A DNA stretch of 61,520 bases from Prevotella sp. (GTDB taxonomy: Bacteria; Bacteroidota; Bacteroidia; Bacteroidales; Bacteroidaceae). A program made the position numbers and the translations under genes. The stretch spans positions 1 to 61,520 of the forward strand of contig JAILFH010000074.1 of the NCBI GenBank assembly GCA_024697645.1. Direction: 5' to 3'. The notes beneath the pieces were generated by a model. That model saw only the letters and a program-made list of their open reading frames with translations, ran no database searches and was not told the DNA's origin. Positions 1 to 8,086 of the stretch are shown piece after piece; within the stretch, counting starts at the first letter, position 1, and each line of letters begins with the position of its first letter.

Positions 1-8
1 ATTTTTTA

Positions 9-16
9 TACCTTTG
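9..16 (+). promoter_or_regulatory. Bacteroidetes-type -7 box
   Basis: TACCTTTG matches the phylum's -7 consensus TAnnTTTG. It would start a transcript near position 20 and give the gene at 179 a leader of about 155 nt. The matching -33 box would lie outside the window. Confidence 0.5.
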
Positions 17-178
17 CATTTCGATAAGGCTCAGGAAAACGCGCACTCAAAACACGTCTTACTGAAAAGGAGGAACTACGGCAATCAACATGCTGAAAGG
101 CTATGATTGTGGGCGAATCTTATGCTTTAAAATCTTGGAAATTCAATAAAAACAACAATATAATAAAAGTAAAGTTGA

Positions 179-682
179 ATGGCAACTACTACAGAAAATA
201 TATCGAAAATAGCGATGAAATCGCCGGACGACGCTGCAGTGCAGGAACTGCGGGAATTCGGCTATGAAGGGTATGATGAAACCAAGAGAGTGTTCATCAT
301 AACGGAAGATGGAATGATGCAACTGCTGCAGGTTTTGAACAGTGTAAAACGTCGCAATAAATACCTGGAGGAGGAAATGAAGAGTCGCATACCGATGGAG
401 TTGCTGGCTGATCAGGCCGCGAAGAATCTGCGCCGTAACCCCCAGGGAGCACGTGAGGAGTTTGCACGCACGGAGGATATGCTGTCGACCTGGTCGGCGG
501 CTAATAACGGGGCAGGCAAAGAGGTGCTGAGACAAATGGACGAGAACTACGAGGATATTATGGAGAAGGAACGCGCACGTGAGGAACGACTGCTGCTCAT
601 TCAACGTACTGGGCAACAGATCACATTAGAGCGTGGCGACTTTCACGACCGTAGTTATACGACCGAAAATCACTTTGAATGA
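179..682 (+). CDS. Conserved-looking hypothetical protein, 167 aa
   Basis: I do not recognise this family. The 167-residue product is soluble and highly charged, with no signal peptide or membrane segment. Residues 25-65 have a compact alpha/beta look (VFIITEDGMMQLLQVL, then a basic stretch KRRNKYLEEEMKSR). The second half is rich in Glu, Arg and Gln and should form long helices, possibly coiled coil (about residues 75-145). Codon use with G/C-ending codons resembles the neighbouring real genes, and a -7 promoter box lies upstream at 9-16. The ATG at 179 is the first in frame. A charged helical protein of this kind might bind nucleic acid or a partner protein, but nothing in the sequence shows this. 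It stands alone, followed by 1.3 kb without a gene. Confidence 0.7.
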   Translation: MATTTENISKIAMKSPDDAAVQELREFGYEGYDETKRVFIITEDGMMQLLQVLNSVKRRNKYLEEEMKSRIPMELLADQAAKNLRRNPQGAREEFARTEDMLSTWSAANNGAGKEVLRQMDENYEDIMEKERAREERLLLIQRTGQQITLERGDFHDRSYTTENHFE

Positions 683-1300
683 AGGAACGAAGAAGGAGGA
701 AGGAGGAACGAGGAAGGAGGAACGAGATTTGAGCGGTCCCCGTTAATCGGGGAAGCGGCCTAAGCCCAAAGGGATTCAGAAGACAACCATAACAACAGAA
801 GACAAATTAATAGATTCTGAAAATCGTGGCTGCGTTAGCACCAATCTGTGAAATCGAAAAGAAATACTAATTGTCTAACTTTCAATTTTCAACTTTCAAT
901 TTTCAACTTTGCGGAGCAACCAATCTGTGGGCAAAAAGAATAATGAGAAATTAGAAATTAGTAATGAGTAATTCGTGGCAGCGAAGATAAAACAGAAGGA
1001 CATAAAAATTTAAGAGTTTTAATTGACATAAGATTAAGAACAGAAATTCCCAAAAGGACAAAAGTTGGCACAAGGCGCAGCCACCTTTCCAAAGTAACAA
1101 AATAACAAGGTAACAAAGGACCCTGAGCTTGCTCACTTTCAGAGTGTAGCGGGGAAAGTAACGTGAGTAAAGCTTGAAACTTGAAACTTGTGAACTTATG
1201 AACTTGAACTTATGTCTCTTTTCGAAACTTAAAAACTTGTGTACTTTTGTTTTAATAAACCTCAGCAGGAGAAGAGGCGCGATGTAGAGCGCCGAAAGTT
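683..1300. repeat. Intergenic repeat region, part 1: purine-rich tract, hairpin module and first copy of dispersed element B
   Basis: No credible gene is present. From 681 to 726 there is a purine-rich tract in which GGAAGGAGGAACGAG recurs. At 737-753 lies a perfect hairpin (TCCCC, loop GTTAATC region, GGGGA), joined to the CGGCCTAAGCC module that recurs elsewhere in the window. From about 940 to 1270 lies the first copy of an AT-rich dispersed element, here called B. It is recognisable by GACATAAGATTAAGAACA (1025-1042) and AAACTTGTGTACTTTTGTTTT, and copies recur at about 26217-26520 and 34705-34885. A GGCGC/GCGCC hairpin follows at 1276-1293. Confidence 0.6.
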
Positions 1301-1852
1301 GTCAAAAGTTGTAAGGGTTGTCTTTAAAAATCTATTAGTCTTCTGAATCCCTTCGGCTTACGCCGCTTCCCAATGGGAACGCTCAAATCTGCTTGAAGCG
1401 ATATTTGAAGGATTTCTGGGCGAAGCCCATCCAATGCGTCCCCTTCGGCTTAGGCCGCTTCCCCGATTAACGGGGAATGCTCAAATGTCAAAAGTTGTCA
1501 AAGTTGTCTTCAAATAAATCTATTAGTCTTCTGAATCCCTTCGGCTTACGCCGCTTCCCAATGGGAACGCTCAAATCTGCTTGTAGCGATATTTGAAGGA
1601 TTTCTGGGCGAAGCCCATCCAATGCGTCCCCTTCGGCTTCTTGCGCTCCGTTGGTGCTCAGGCGAACAAGTTCGGAGTCCACCTTTTCCCCAACGGGGAA
1701 TGCTCAAATGTCAAAAGTTGTAAGGGTTGTCTTTAAAAATCTATTAGTCTTCTGAATCCCTTCGGCTTACGCCGCTTCCCAATGATCTGCTTGAAGCGAT
1801 TATTCAAGGATTTCTACGCGAAGCGTATTCTATGCTCCACTATTAAGAGCCA
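1301..1852. repeat. Tandem array of three imperfect ~150-223 bp hairpin-rich units
   Basis: Three successive units begin with GTCAAAAGTTGT at 1301, 1487 and 1710. Each contains CTATTAGTCTTCTGAATC, a hairpin around TTCGGCTTACGCCG, and a GCTTGAAGC or similar hairpin. Each also has a stem with a GAA loop (TGGGC/GCCCA in units 1 and 2, TACGC/GCGTA in unit 3). The first two units also carry a CCC(C)GATTAACGGGG or related hairpin. Inverted or partial copies occur at 5655-5805, 6026-6110, 26540-26625, 29140-29206, 31690-31755 and 34340-34456. The short open frame antisense to this region is repeat sequence, not a gene. Confidence 0.7.
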
Positions 1853-1853
1853 T

Positions 1854-1950
1854 TCTCAACACCTCTCAACACTTCTCAACACCTCTCAACACCTCTCAAC
1901 ACCTCTCAACACCTCTCAACACCTCTCAACACCTCTCAACACCTCTCAAC
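1854..1950. repeat. Tandem array of a 10-bp unit (CTCAACACCT)
   Basis: Nine to ten near-perfect copies of a 10-bp unit run from about 1854 to 1950, with one variant (ACTTCTCAAC). Related but inverted sequence (GTTGAGA...) appears at 29088-29120. It lies downstream of the 3' end of menA, which is on the other strand. Confidence 0.85.
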
Positions 1951-2042
1951 AGAGCGAGGCTGAAACCCCTTCGGCTTACGCCGCTTCCCAATGGGAACGC
2001 TCAAATCTCAACCTCTCTCAACATTTCTCAACCTCTAATTCG

Positions 2043-2969
2043 CTAATTACTGAAAAGGAATCCGAGGAGGAGGCCGAGGGATAAGGTGATGCCGAAGATG
2101 AACATGTTGCGGGCAGTCATACCGAGGACACGATTCAGGGCGGCACCCTGCCCGATGTTCCTCATGGCGTTATAGACCGACGTGTGGAGGGGAACGTAGA
2201 TGAGCAGCGGCAACCAGGGTGCCCAGTGATGACCGAAGAGGATGAGGGACGTGGTGAGCAGGGCGGCAACAATGCCAAGGGCAAAATAGAGCCTGCGACC
2301 ATTGGCTGCTCCGATGTGGACAATCAGCGTGCGCTTACCTGCACGACGGTCGTTGTTGATGTCGCGATAGTTGTTGACGACAAGCAGCGTGTCGATGACG
2401 AGTCCGCAGGCCACAGCGACAATCCAGCACGACGGGGAGATGGTCTGCTGAACTTCGGGCATAGAGAGATAATAGGTGAGCGTAACGGGCACGAGTCCGA
2501 AGAACACGAGCACCAGCACATCGCCCATGCCCACCTGAGCAAGGGCTGTGGTATAGAGGAAACAGAACAGCACGCAGAACGCACCGACGACAATCATCGG
2601 CCAACCACCATAGATGACCAGCGGCAAGCCCACCAGACAGGCGAGGAGCGTAGTGAGCGCCATTGCGAGTTTCATGGCGCGGGGCGTCACCCACCCTTCC
2701 GTACAGGCTCGCTTCGGACCGAGACGCTCTTCGCGGTCGTTGCCCTTCAGATAGTCGAAATAGTCGTTGACGAAGTTGGCGTCGATCTGCATGATCAGCG
2801 CAAACAGCATGCAGAGCAACAGCGGCAGCCAGTTGACATGACCCGCGGACTCAGCATAGGCTAATGCCCCACCAATGAGTACAGGAACGGCTGCACCCGA
2901 CAACGTCTTCGGACGAGCCGCGAGCACCCATGCCTTCGGGGAATTCTGTTTCACATCGTTTTCGTTCAT
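2043..2969 (-). CDS. menA: 1,4-dihydroxy-2-naphthoate polyprenyltransferase (MenA)
   Basis: This is an integral membrane prenyltransferase of the UbiA family. It joins a polyprenyl chain to 1,4-dihydroxy-2-naphthoate, giving demethylmenaquinone, the step that makes the membrane quinone of anaerobic respiration. The first aspartate-rich motif is visible at about residues 68-78 (NDYFDYLKGND), and the second around residue 200 (NNYRDINNDRRAGKRTL). Several hydrophobic segments alternate through the 308 residues, a normal length. It is the last gene of a minus-strand run hisS-acetylesterase-menA, starting 15 bp after the esterase. The menaquinone it makes is the electron acceptor of the Na+-NQR encoded at 46157-51933. 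The stop codon abuts the intergenic repeat region. Confidence 0.93.
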   Translation of the reverse strand: MNENDVKQNSPKAWVLAARPKTLSGAAVPVLIGGALAYAESAGHVNWLPLLLCMLFALIMQIDANFVNDYFDYLKGNDREERLGPKRACTEGWVTPRAMKLAMALTTLLACLVGLPLVIYGGWPMIVVGAFCVLFCFLYTTALAQVGMGDVLVLVFFGLVPVTLTYYLSMPEVQQTISPSCWIVAVACGLVIDTLLVVNNYRDINNDRRAGKRTLIVHIGAANGRRLYFALGIVAALLTTSLILFGHHWAPWLPLLIYVPLHTSVYNAMRNIGQGAALNRVLGMTARNMFIFGITLSLGLLLGFLFSN

Positions 2970-2984
2970 AACAGGAATGATTGA

Positions 2985-3959
2985 TTATCGTCTGACAAAT
3001 TTCACCTTCTTGCCTTTCTGGGCGGGAATCTTCACCTTCGGCTCATCGAGTATCAGCACCTTGGCTCGACCTCCCTCGGGAATGGCCTCGACGGCTTCCT
3101 GCCAGGTGAGGTAGTTGCCGCGACCCTCGGCAGAAACCACATAGTCGAAATGGCGCACATGACGGCGCAGGGCGGGAATCTCCTTGGCCAAAGCATCGAC
3201 GAGCAAGCCTGCGACAAGACGGGCACCATAGACATTGTAGTGGGTGTTGTCGTGACGGCCATTGGGAATCGAGGCCACCTCGCCGGGACGATACCACATG
3301 TGGAGCCGACGCGAACCCTCAATGCCGAGACTCTGCTCGAGGTCGTGGGTGATGCGATTGGCATCGATGAACGGAATGCCCAACGCTGCGGCTACCCTGC
3401 GGGGCGACAGCAAATAGTCGCCGTGGGTGTCGATGAGCGTGTCGCTATTGACGGTCTCGCCCTCATAGGAGGTGTTGCGCAGACTCTCATCGTCGACGCT
3501 CAGGTCGGTCTGCCGATAGAAATTGCGACGCACGACGGCGTTCATCAGCACGGGATGAGCCCCACGGTCGAGGGTCTCCTGAGCAAAGCGGCGCAGATTG
3601 TCGTCGAACGAACCACCAGGTACCGTGTGGCGCTTCGGATCGTCCTTCTCATCGTTGTGGCCGAACTGGATGATGACGTAGTCGCCGGGCTTCATGCGGT
3701 CGAGGACACGCTGCCAGCGGCCCTCATCGATGAAACTCTTCGACGAGCGACCATTCACCGCATGATTGTCGACATCGACATGACGGTCGAAGAACCCCTG
3801 CAGCACCATACCCCAGCCTCGCTCGGGATTGGTCTGCGGACTGGACTTGTCGGCAGCGGTGGAGTCGCCGATAATAAAAACAGTGGTCTGCTTCTTTCCC
3901 GACGAAAGCAACACCAGGAACAGGAGCAGACCAAGGATAGGATAATATTTTCTCATCAT
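2985..3959 (-). CDS. SGNH/GDSL hydrolase, rhamnogalacturonan acetylesterase-like (CE12 type)
   Basis: The 324-residue protein has an N-terminal hydrophobic segment (residues 5-20), consistent with export. It then shows the blocks of the SGNH hydrolase fold: GDST with the nucleophile Ser at about residue 33, the Gly block GRSSKSF, the Asn block FGHND, and a C-terminal DxxH (DNTHYN). The RWQRVLDRMKPGDYVIIQFGH stretch is typical of rhamnogalacturonan acetylesterases, which remove acetyl groups from pectin. The substrate is inferred from the family and not shown. About 40 residues after the catalytic His form a C-terminal extension rich in Lys. It lies between hisS (30 bp upstream) and menA (15 bp downstream), and probably shares their transcript, although its role seems unrelated. 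Confidence 0.82.
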   Translation of the reverse strand: MMRKYYPILGLLLFLVLLSSGKKQTTVFIIGDSTAADKSSPQTNPERGWGMVLQGFFDRHVDVDNHAVNGRSSKSFIDEGRWQRVLDRMKPGDYVIIQFGHNDEKDDPKRHTVPGGSFDDNLRRFAQETLDRGAHPVLMNAVVRRNFYRQTDLSVDDESLRNTSYEGETVNSDTLIDTHGDYLLSPRRVAAALGIPFIDANRITHDLEQSLGIEGSRRLHMWYRPGEVASIPNGRHDNTHYNVYGARLVAGLLVDALAKEIPALRRHVRHFDYVVSAEGRGNYLTWQEAVEAIPEGGRAKVLILDEPKVKIPAQKGKKVKFVRR

Positions 3960-3989
3960 AATTTTCTCATCATAGGGGGAGAGATGAAA

Positions 3990-5369
3990 TTATTTGCTAA
4001 CCAAAGCGACGAGTTCGGCAGCATCGACGAGTTGCTGCTCACCAGAGAGCATGTTCTTCAGCGTGAACTTACCAGCGGCAATCTCGTTCTCGCCAGCAAG
4101 CGCGACAAACGGAATCTCCTTCGCGTTGGCATAGGACATCTGCTTCTTCATCTTCACCGAGTCGGGATACATCTCGGCACGAACGCCTGCAGCGCGGACC
4201 TGAGCCACAACGGGCAGACAGTAGGCCGTCTCCTTCTCACCGAAGTTGATGAAAAGCACGCGGGTGCCGTTGACGGCGTCCTTCGGATAGGCGTCGAGTT
4301 GGTTGAGCACGTCGAAGATGCGGTCGACACCGAACGAGATACCTACTCCACTGACCCCAGGCATTCCGAAGATGCCCGTGAGGTTGTCGTAGCGACCGCC
4401 GCCCGTGATGCTTCCAATCTGCACGTCGAGAGCCTTCACCTCGAAGATGGCACCGGTGTAGTAGTTCAGACCGCGAGCCAGCGTGAGGTCGAGTTCAATG
4501 GCGTTGTGGAGCGCAGCAGGGTTGCCCTCGCCAGCAGCGCCGAGCGTATGGAGGATGTAGCGAATCTCCTCGACACCCTTGAGTCCGGTCTCGCTGTCCT
4601 TGAGCACCTCGGCGATGGTCTGGAGTTTCTCCTCGTTGGTGCCCGAGAGCGAGATGATGGGCTGCAGTTTCTCTATCTGCTCGTCGGTGAGTCCGTCGGC
4701 ACGCAACTCCTCGTTGACGTTGTCGATACCAATCTTGTCGAGTTTGTCGATGGCGACGGTGATGTCGACAATCTTATCGGCTGCACCAATCACCTCGGCA
4801 ATGCCGCTGAGGATCTTGCGGTTGTTGATCTTGATGAGCACACGCACACCGAAACGGGTGAACACGGTGTCGATGATCTGCATGAGTTCCACCTCGTTGA
4901 GGAGCGAGTCGCTACCCACGACGTCGCCGTCGAACTGATAGAACTCACGATAGCGACCCTTCTGCGGACGGTCGGCACGCCAGACGGCCTGATACTGATA
5001 GCGCTTGAAGGGGAACTGGATTTCCTCGCGGTGCATCACGACGAAGCGGGCAAAGGGAACGGTGAGGTCGTAGCGGAGTCCCTTCTCGCACAGACGGGCG
5101 GCGAGATGGAGGGCATTGCGCTCACGGAGTTCGTCGTCGGTGACCTTCGAAAGGAAGTCGCCCGAGTTCAGGATCTTGAAAAGCAGTTTGTCGCCTTCCT
5201 CACCGTACTTGCCCATGAGGGTCTGGAGGGTTTCCATCGCAGGAGTCTCAATCTGCTGGAAGCCATAGAGCGCATAGACGTCACGGATGGTGTTGAAAAT
5301 GTAGTTGCGCTTCGCCATCTCTATCGGCGAGAAGTCGCGTGTACCTTTGGGTATACTGGGTTTGTTCAT
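3990..5369 (-). CDS. hisS: Histidine--tRNA ligase (HisS)
   Basis: A class II aminoacyl-tRNA synthetase that charges tRNA-His in the cytoplasm. The N-terminus PKGTRDFSP and the motif 2 region ([10 protein letters not shown]) are both present. The histidine-binding and motif 3 area ([19 protein letters not shown]) and a C-terminal anticodon-binding domain (from about residue 360, starting near RVLFINFG) are also visible. At 459 residues it is of normal length for the Bacteroidetes form. It appears to head the run hisS-acetylesterase-menA on the minus strand. No clear -7 box was found in the repeat-rich DNA upstream. A 5-bp stem GGCCC-TTC-GGGCC lies at 5386-5398, just before the start codon. Confidence 0.96.
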   Translation of the reverse strand: MNKPSIPKGTRDFSPIEMAKRNYIFNTIRDVYALYGFQQIETPAMETLQTLMGKYGEEGDKLLFKILNSGDFLSKVTDDELRERNALHLAARLCEKGLRYDLTVPFARFVVMHREEIQFPFKRYQYQAVWRADRPQKGRYREFYQFDGDVVGSDSLLNEVELMQIIDTVFTRFGVRVLIKINNRKILSGIAEVIGAADKIVDITVAIDKLDKIGIDNVNEELRADGLTDEQIEKLQPIISLSGTNEEKLQTIAEVLKDSETGLKGVEEIRYILHTLGAAGEGNPAALHNAIELDLTLARGLNYYTGAIFEVKALDVQIGSITGGGRYDNLTGIFGMPGVSGVGISFGVDRIFDVLNQLDAYPKDAVNGTRVLFINFGEKETAYCLPVVAQVRAAGVRAEMYPDSVKMKKQMSYANAKEIPFVALAGENEIAAGKFTLKNMLSGEQQLVDAAELVALVSK

Positions 5370-6255
5370 ATTTAAATGTTATATAGGCCCTTCGGGCCAG
5401 TTCAAAGTTCAAAGTTCAATGTTCAATGTTAATGCGCTTCGCGCGGGGCAAGGGGCAAGAGATATGCCTCGACTGCTCCAATTTTTAAACACGGATGACA
5501 CAGATGTTTACGTAATTTTTAATGTCACGGATTATCGTTCACCGATGTTTGGGCTTCGCCCAAGGCCCTTCGGGCAGTTCAATGTTCAATGTTCAATGCG
5601 CTTCGCGCTAGTTCAAAGTTTAATGTTCAATGTTCAAAGTTCAATGTTCAAAGTTAGAAGACCATTTGAGTTTTTCGAAGACAACTTTGACAACTTTTGA
5701 CATTTGAGCGTCCCCTGACGAGGGGAAGCGGCCTAAGCCGAAGGGGACGCATTGGATGGGCTTCGCCCAGAAATCCTTCAAATATCGCTTCGCGAGAAAT
5801 CTTTTTTAATTCCGAAAAACAACGAAATGAGTCGAAAAACTCGAAAATTTTTGACCACGGATCTCGCGGATTACGCGGATATTGTTAACGAAAGGATGCC
5901 GTAAACGGCTTGGTGTCAGTTCTGCTCCGAACGACAAACGAGTTTGTCTTCGTTGCCGTCTGCCAACCACCTGTTTCATGAAACAGTTCATCCTTTCTTC
6001 TGGGACGTGTGGCAGCGGCTTTCAGCAGCAGTGAGGCGCGATATAGAGCGCCGTATATTTCTCGCGAAGCGACTTTTGAAGGATTTCTGGGCGAAGCCCA
6101 TCCAATAAATCACTGGCGCGTAGCGCCTATTTCTGTTTCTTCCGTTTATTTTCGTTTTTTTCGGAATCAAATAGTTGTTCTACGTTGTTCGTGTTGTCTT
6201 TGAACTCTTGAAACTTGAAACTTGAAACTCGAAACTTGAAACTCGAAACTTTCGC
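5370..6255. repeat. hisS-purA spacer: heptamer arrays, inverted hairpin module and palindromes; no gene seen
   Basis: Arrays of the heptamer GTTCAAA/GTTCAAT lie at 5400-5431 and 5577-5655. An inverted copy of the 1301-1852 unit occupies about 5655-5805 and includes CCCCTGACGAGGGG, CGGCCTAAGCCG and TGGGC-TTC-GCCCA at 5757-5769. Two perfect 16-bp palindromes sit close together: GACAAACGAGTTTGTC (5933-5948) and CTGTTTCATGAAACAG (5971-5986). A GGCGC/GCGCC hairpin lies at 6035-6052, and another GAA-loop hairpin (TGGGC/GCCCA) at 6088-6100. A CTTGAAA heptamer array (6206-6251) runs up to the stop codon of purA. The short open frames here are repeat artefacts. Confidence 0.65.
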
Positions 6256-7530
6256 TTACTTCCTGACGATAGTCTGGTCGCGGTCGGGACCGATGGAGAT
6301 AATCTTGATGGGAGTCTCGAGTTGGGCCTCGAGGAAGGAGACATAGTTGCGGAAGGCCTCGGGGAACTGGTCCTCGGAGGTCATACGCGTCATGTCGGTC
6401 TTCCAGCCGGGGAGTTCCTCAAAGACAGGCTCAATGCCGTGTTCGATGTTATAGGGGAAGTCGCGGGTGAGTTCGCCGTTCTGCTTATATGCCACACAAG
6501 CCTTGATGGTGTCGAAACCGTCGAGGACGTCGCTCTTCATCATGATGAGTTCAGTGACGCCGTTCACCATAATCGCATAGCGAAGAGCCACAAGGTCAAT
6601 CCAACCACAGCGACGCTCACGTCCGGTGACTGCTCCATACTCATGACCGAGGTCGCGGATGCGGGCACCCGTCTCATCGAAGAGTTCCGTGGGGAACGGA
6701 CCAGCACCCACGCGGGTGCAGTAGGCTTTCATGATGCCATAGACATGACCAATCTTATTGGGACCAATGCCCAGACCGGTGCAGGCTCCAGCACAGATGG
6801 TGTTGGAAGAGGTGACGAACGGATAACTGCCGAAGTCGACGTCGAGCATCGTGCCCTGAGCGCCTTCGCACAGCACCGACTTGCCCTCGCGCAGATAGTG
6901 ATTGATGACATGCTCGCTGTCGACAATCGGGAACTGCTTCATGTACTCAATGCCTTCCATCCACTTACGCTCCACATCGGTGATGTCGTAGTCGGTGAAG
7001 CCCATCGAGCGCAGCGTCGCCTCGTGACGAGCCTTGTGCTGAGCATATTTCTCCTCGAAGTTCTCAAGGATGTCGCCGACGCGAAGACCCGTGCGGCTCA
7101 CCTTGTCGGTATAGGTCGGACCAATGCCCTTGCCCGTGGTTCCCACTTTGTTCTTGCCCTTGGAAGCCTCAATGGCTGCATCGAGCACACGATGGGTGGG
7201 CATGATGAGATGGGCCTTCTTCGAGATGCAGAGGCGCGAGTGCAACTCATGACCGCTGCGTTCGAGGTCGCGAGCCTCATCCATAAACAGATCGGGTGCC
7301 AGCACGACACCGTTACCGATGATGTTCACCTTACCACCCTGGAAGATGCCAGAGGGAATACTGCGCAAGACATATTTCTCGCCTTCAAACTCAAGTGTGT
7401 GGCCAGCATTCGGACCTCCCTGGAAACGAGCAATCACGTCGTAGCGCGGAGTGAGTACATCAACGACTTTTCCCTTGCCTTCATCACCCCACTGGAGTCC
7501 GAGCAGCACATCAACTTTACCTGTATTCAT
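6256..7530 (-). CDS. purA: Adenylosuccinate synthetase (PurA)
   Basis: Catalyses the GTP-dependent joining of IMP and aspartate to adenylosuccinate, the first step from IMP to AMP. The P-loop-like GDEGKGK is at residues 15-21 with the catalytic Asp16. GPNAGHT with the catalytic His follows, as do GTTGKGIGPTY and the C-terminal base-recognition segment near the end. The frame stays open 68 codons further upstream, but that part lies inside the fur-family gene. The start at 7530 gives 424 residues and the conserved N-terminus. The stop codon of the upstream regulator overlaps this start by one base (TAATG), so the two genes are probably translationally coupled. Confidence 0.96.
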   Translation of the reverse strand: MNTGKVDVLLGLQWGDEGKGKVVDVLTPRYDVIARFQGGPNAGHTLEFEGEKYVLRSIPSGIFQGGKVNIIGNGVVLAPDLFMDEARDLERSGHELHSRLCISKKAHLIMPTHRVLDAAIEASKGKNKVGTTGKGIGPTYTDKVSRTGLRVGDILENFEEKYAQHKARHEATLRSMGFTDYDITDVERKWMEGIEYMKQFPIVDSEHVINHYLREGKSVLCEGAQGTMLDVDFGSYPFVTSSNTICAGACTGLGIGPNKIGHVYGIMKAYCTRVGAGPFPTELFDETGARIRDLGHEYGAVTGRERRCGWIDLVALRYAIMVNGVTELIMMKSDVLDGFDTIKACVAYKQNGELTRDFPYNIEHGIEPVFEELPGWKTDMTRMTSEDQFPEAFRNYVSFLEAQLETPIKIISIGPDRDQTIVRK

Positions 7531-8021
7531 TATTTTTTCTTTTTGGTTGTTTTTTTCTTTGCTGAAGCCTTGCGGCGCGACATCTTGGCCTGACAACTGC
7601 TGCACACGCCATAGATGTAGAGAATGAATCCGTCCTGATGGAAGCGTCGGATTTTCGTGGAACCAATCAGTTCGACCACCTGCGGCATTCGGATCTCGTC
7701 GGAGCGCCCACACTCGGTGCAGATGCGGTGACAATGGTTGCCGTTGCGGTAGCCTGCCTCGTAGTAGGTACCGCCGGGGAGAACGTGCTTCACGACAAGA
7801 CGCAGTGCGAGAAACAACTTCATGGCGTTGTAGAGCGTGGCTCTGCTCACACGGAAATTGTTTTTCAGCAGGATCTCATTCAATTCCTGAAGGGTGAAAC
7901 GGCCTTTCTGGCTATAGACAGCCTCAAGAATGGCGTAGCGCTCAGGTGTCTTTCGACAACTGTTAGCCTCGAGATAATCCGTCAGCACAGCCCTTACGTG
8001 GTCCATCAATTTTTGTTCCAT
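7530..8021 (-). CDS. Fur-family transcriptional regulator with lysine-rich tail
   Basis: A 163-residue regulator of the Fur/PerR/Zur family. The N-terminal winged helix spans about residues 8-85, with the recognition helix near SRATLYNAMKLF. It is followed by the metal-binding dimerisation domain. The His-rich segment HCH (96-98) and two CxxC pairs (101/104 and 140/143) can form the structural zinc site. The metal or peroxide it senses cannot be decided from the sequence. Residues 147-163 form a very basic tail (RRKASAKKKTTKKKK) not part of the usual fold. A -7 box lies at 8047-8054. An inverted repeat at 8027-8040, between promoter and start codon, could be its own operator. It overlaps purA by one base. 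Confidence 0.9.
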   Translation of the reverse strand: MEQKLMDHVRAVLTDYLEANSCRKTPERYAILEAVYSQKGRFTLQELNEILLKNNFRVSRATLYNAMKLFLALRLVVKHVLPGGTYYEAGYRNGNHCHRICTECGRSDEIRMPQVVELIGSTKIRRFHQDGFILYIYGVCSSCQAKMSRRKASAKKKTTKKKK

Positions 8022-8026
8022 TCCAC

Positions 8027-8040
8027 ATTCTATTCAGAAT
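8027..8040. promoter_or_regulatory. Inverted repeat at the fur-family transcription start, candidate operator
   Basis: ATTCT-ATTC-AGAAT is a perfect 5-bp inverted repeat placed at or just after the predicted start of transcription. Fur-family proteins commonly repress their own genes from AT-rich inverted repeats, so autoregulation is a reasonable inference. Confidence 0.4.
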
Positions 8041-8046
8041 AAGGCA

Positions 8047-8054
8047 CAAAAATA
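8047..8054 (-). promoter_or_regulatory. -7 box of the fur-family gene/purA
   Basis: On the minus strand this reads TATTTTTG and matches TAnnTTTG. It lies 26 bp upstream of the start codon of the Fur-family gene. No clear -33 box is seen. Confidence 0.55.
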
Positions 8055-8086
8055 CAAAAACTTTCGGACTTTTCAGCGAAGAAAAC

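Noticed and set aside
683..2042. Insertion sequence or transposase remnant
   Set aside because: No transposase motif or terminal inverted repeats with target duplication could be seen, only short hairpin modules.
1782..2084. 100-codon frame reading through the 10-bp array
   Set aside because: It is built wholly of intergenic repeats and overlaps the menA 3' end.
3150..5375. 741-codon open frame antisense to hisS and the acetylesterase
   Set aside because: It covers two well-supported genes on the other strand; the frame is a by-product of their codon use and matches no protein pattern.
5305..5888. Plus-strand frames in the hisS-purA spacer
   Set aside because: They consist of heptamer repeats and hairpin modules found in other spacers in other frames.
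7531..7734. 68-codon N-terminal extension of PurA
   Set aside because: It lies within the Fur-family gene in another frame; PurA proteins start at the equivalent of 7530.
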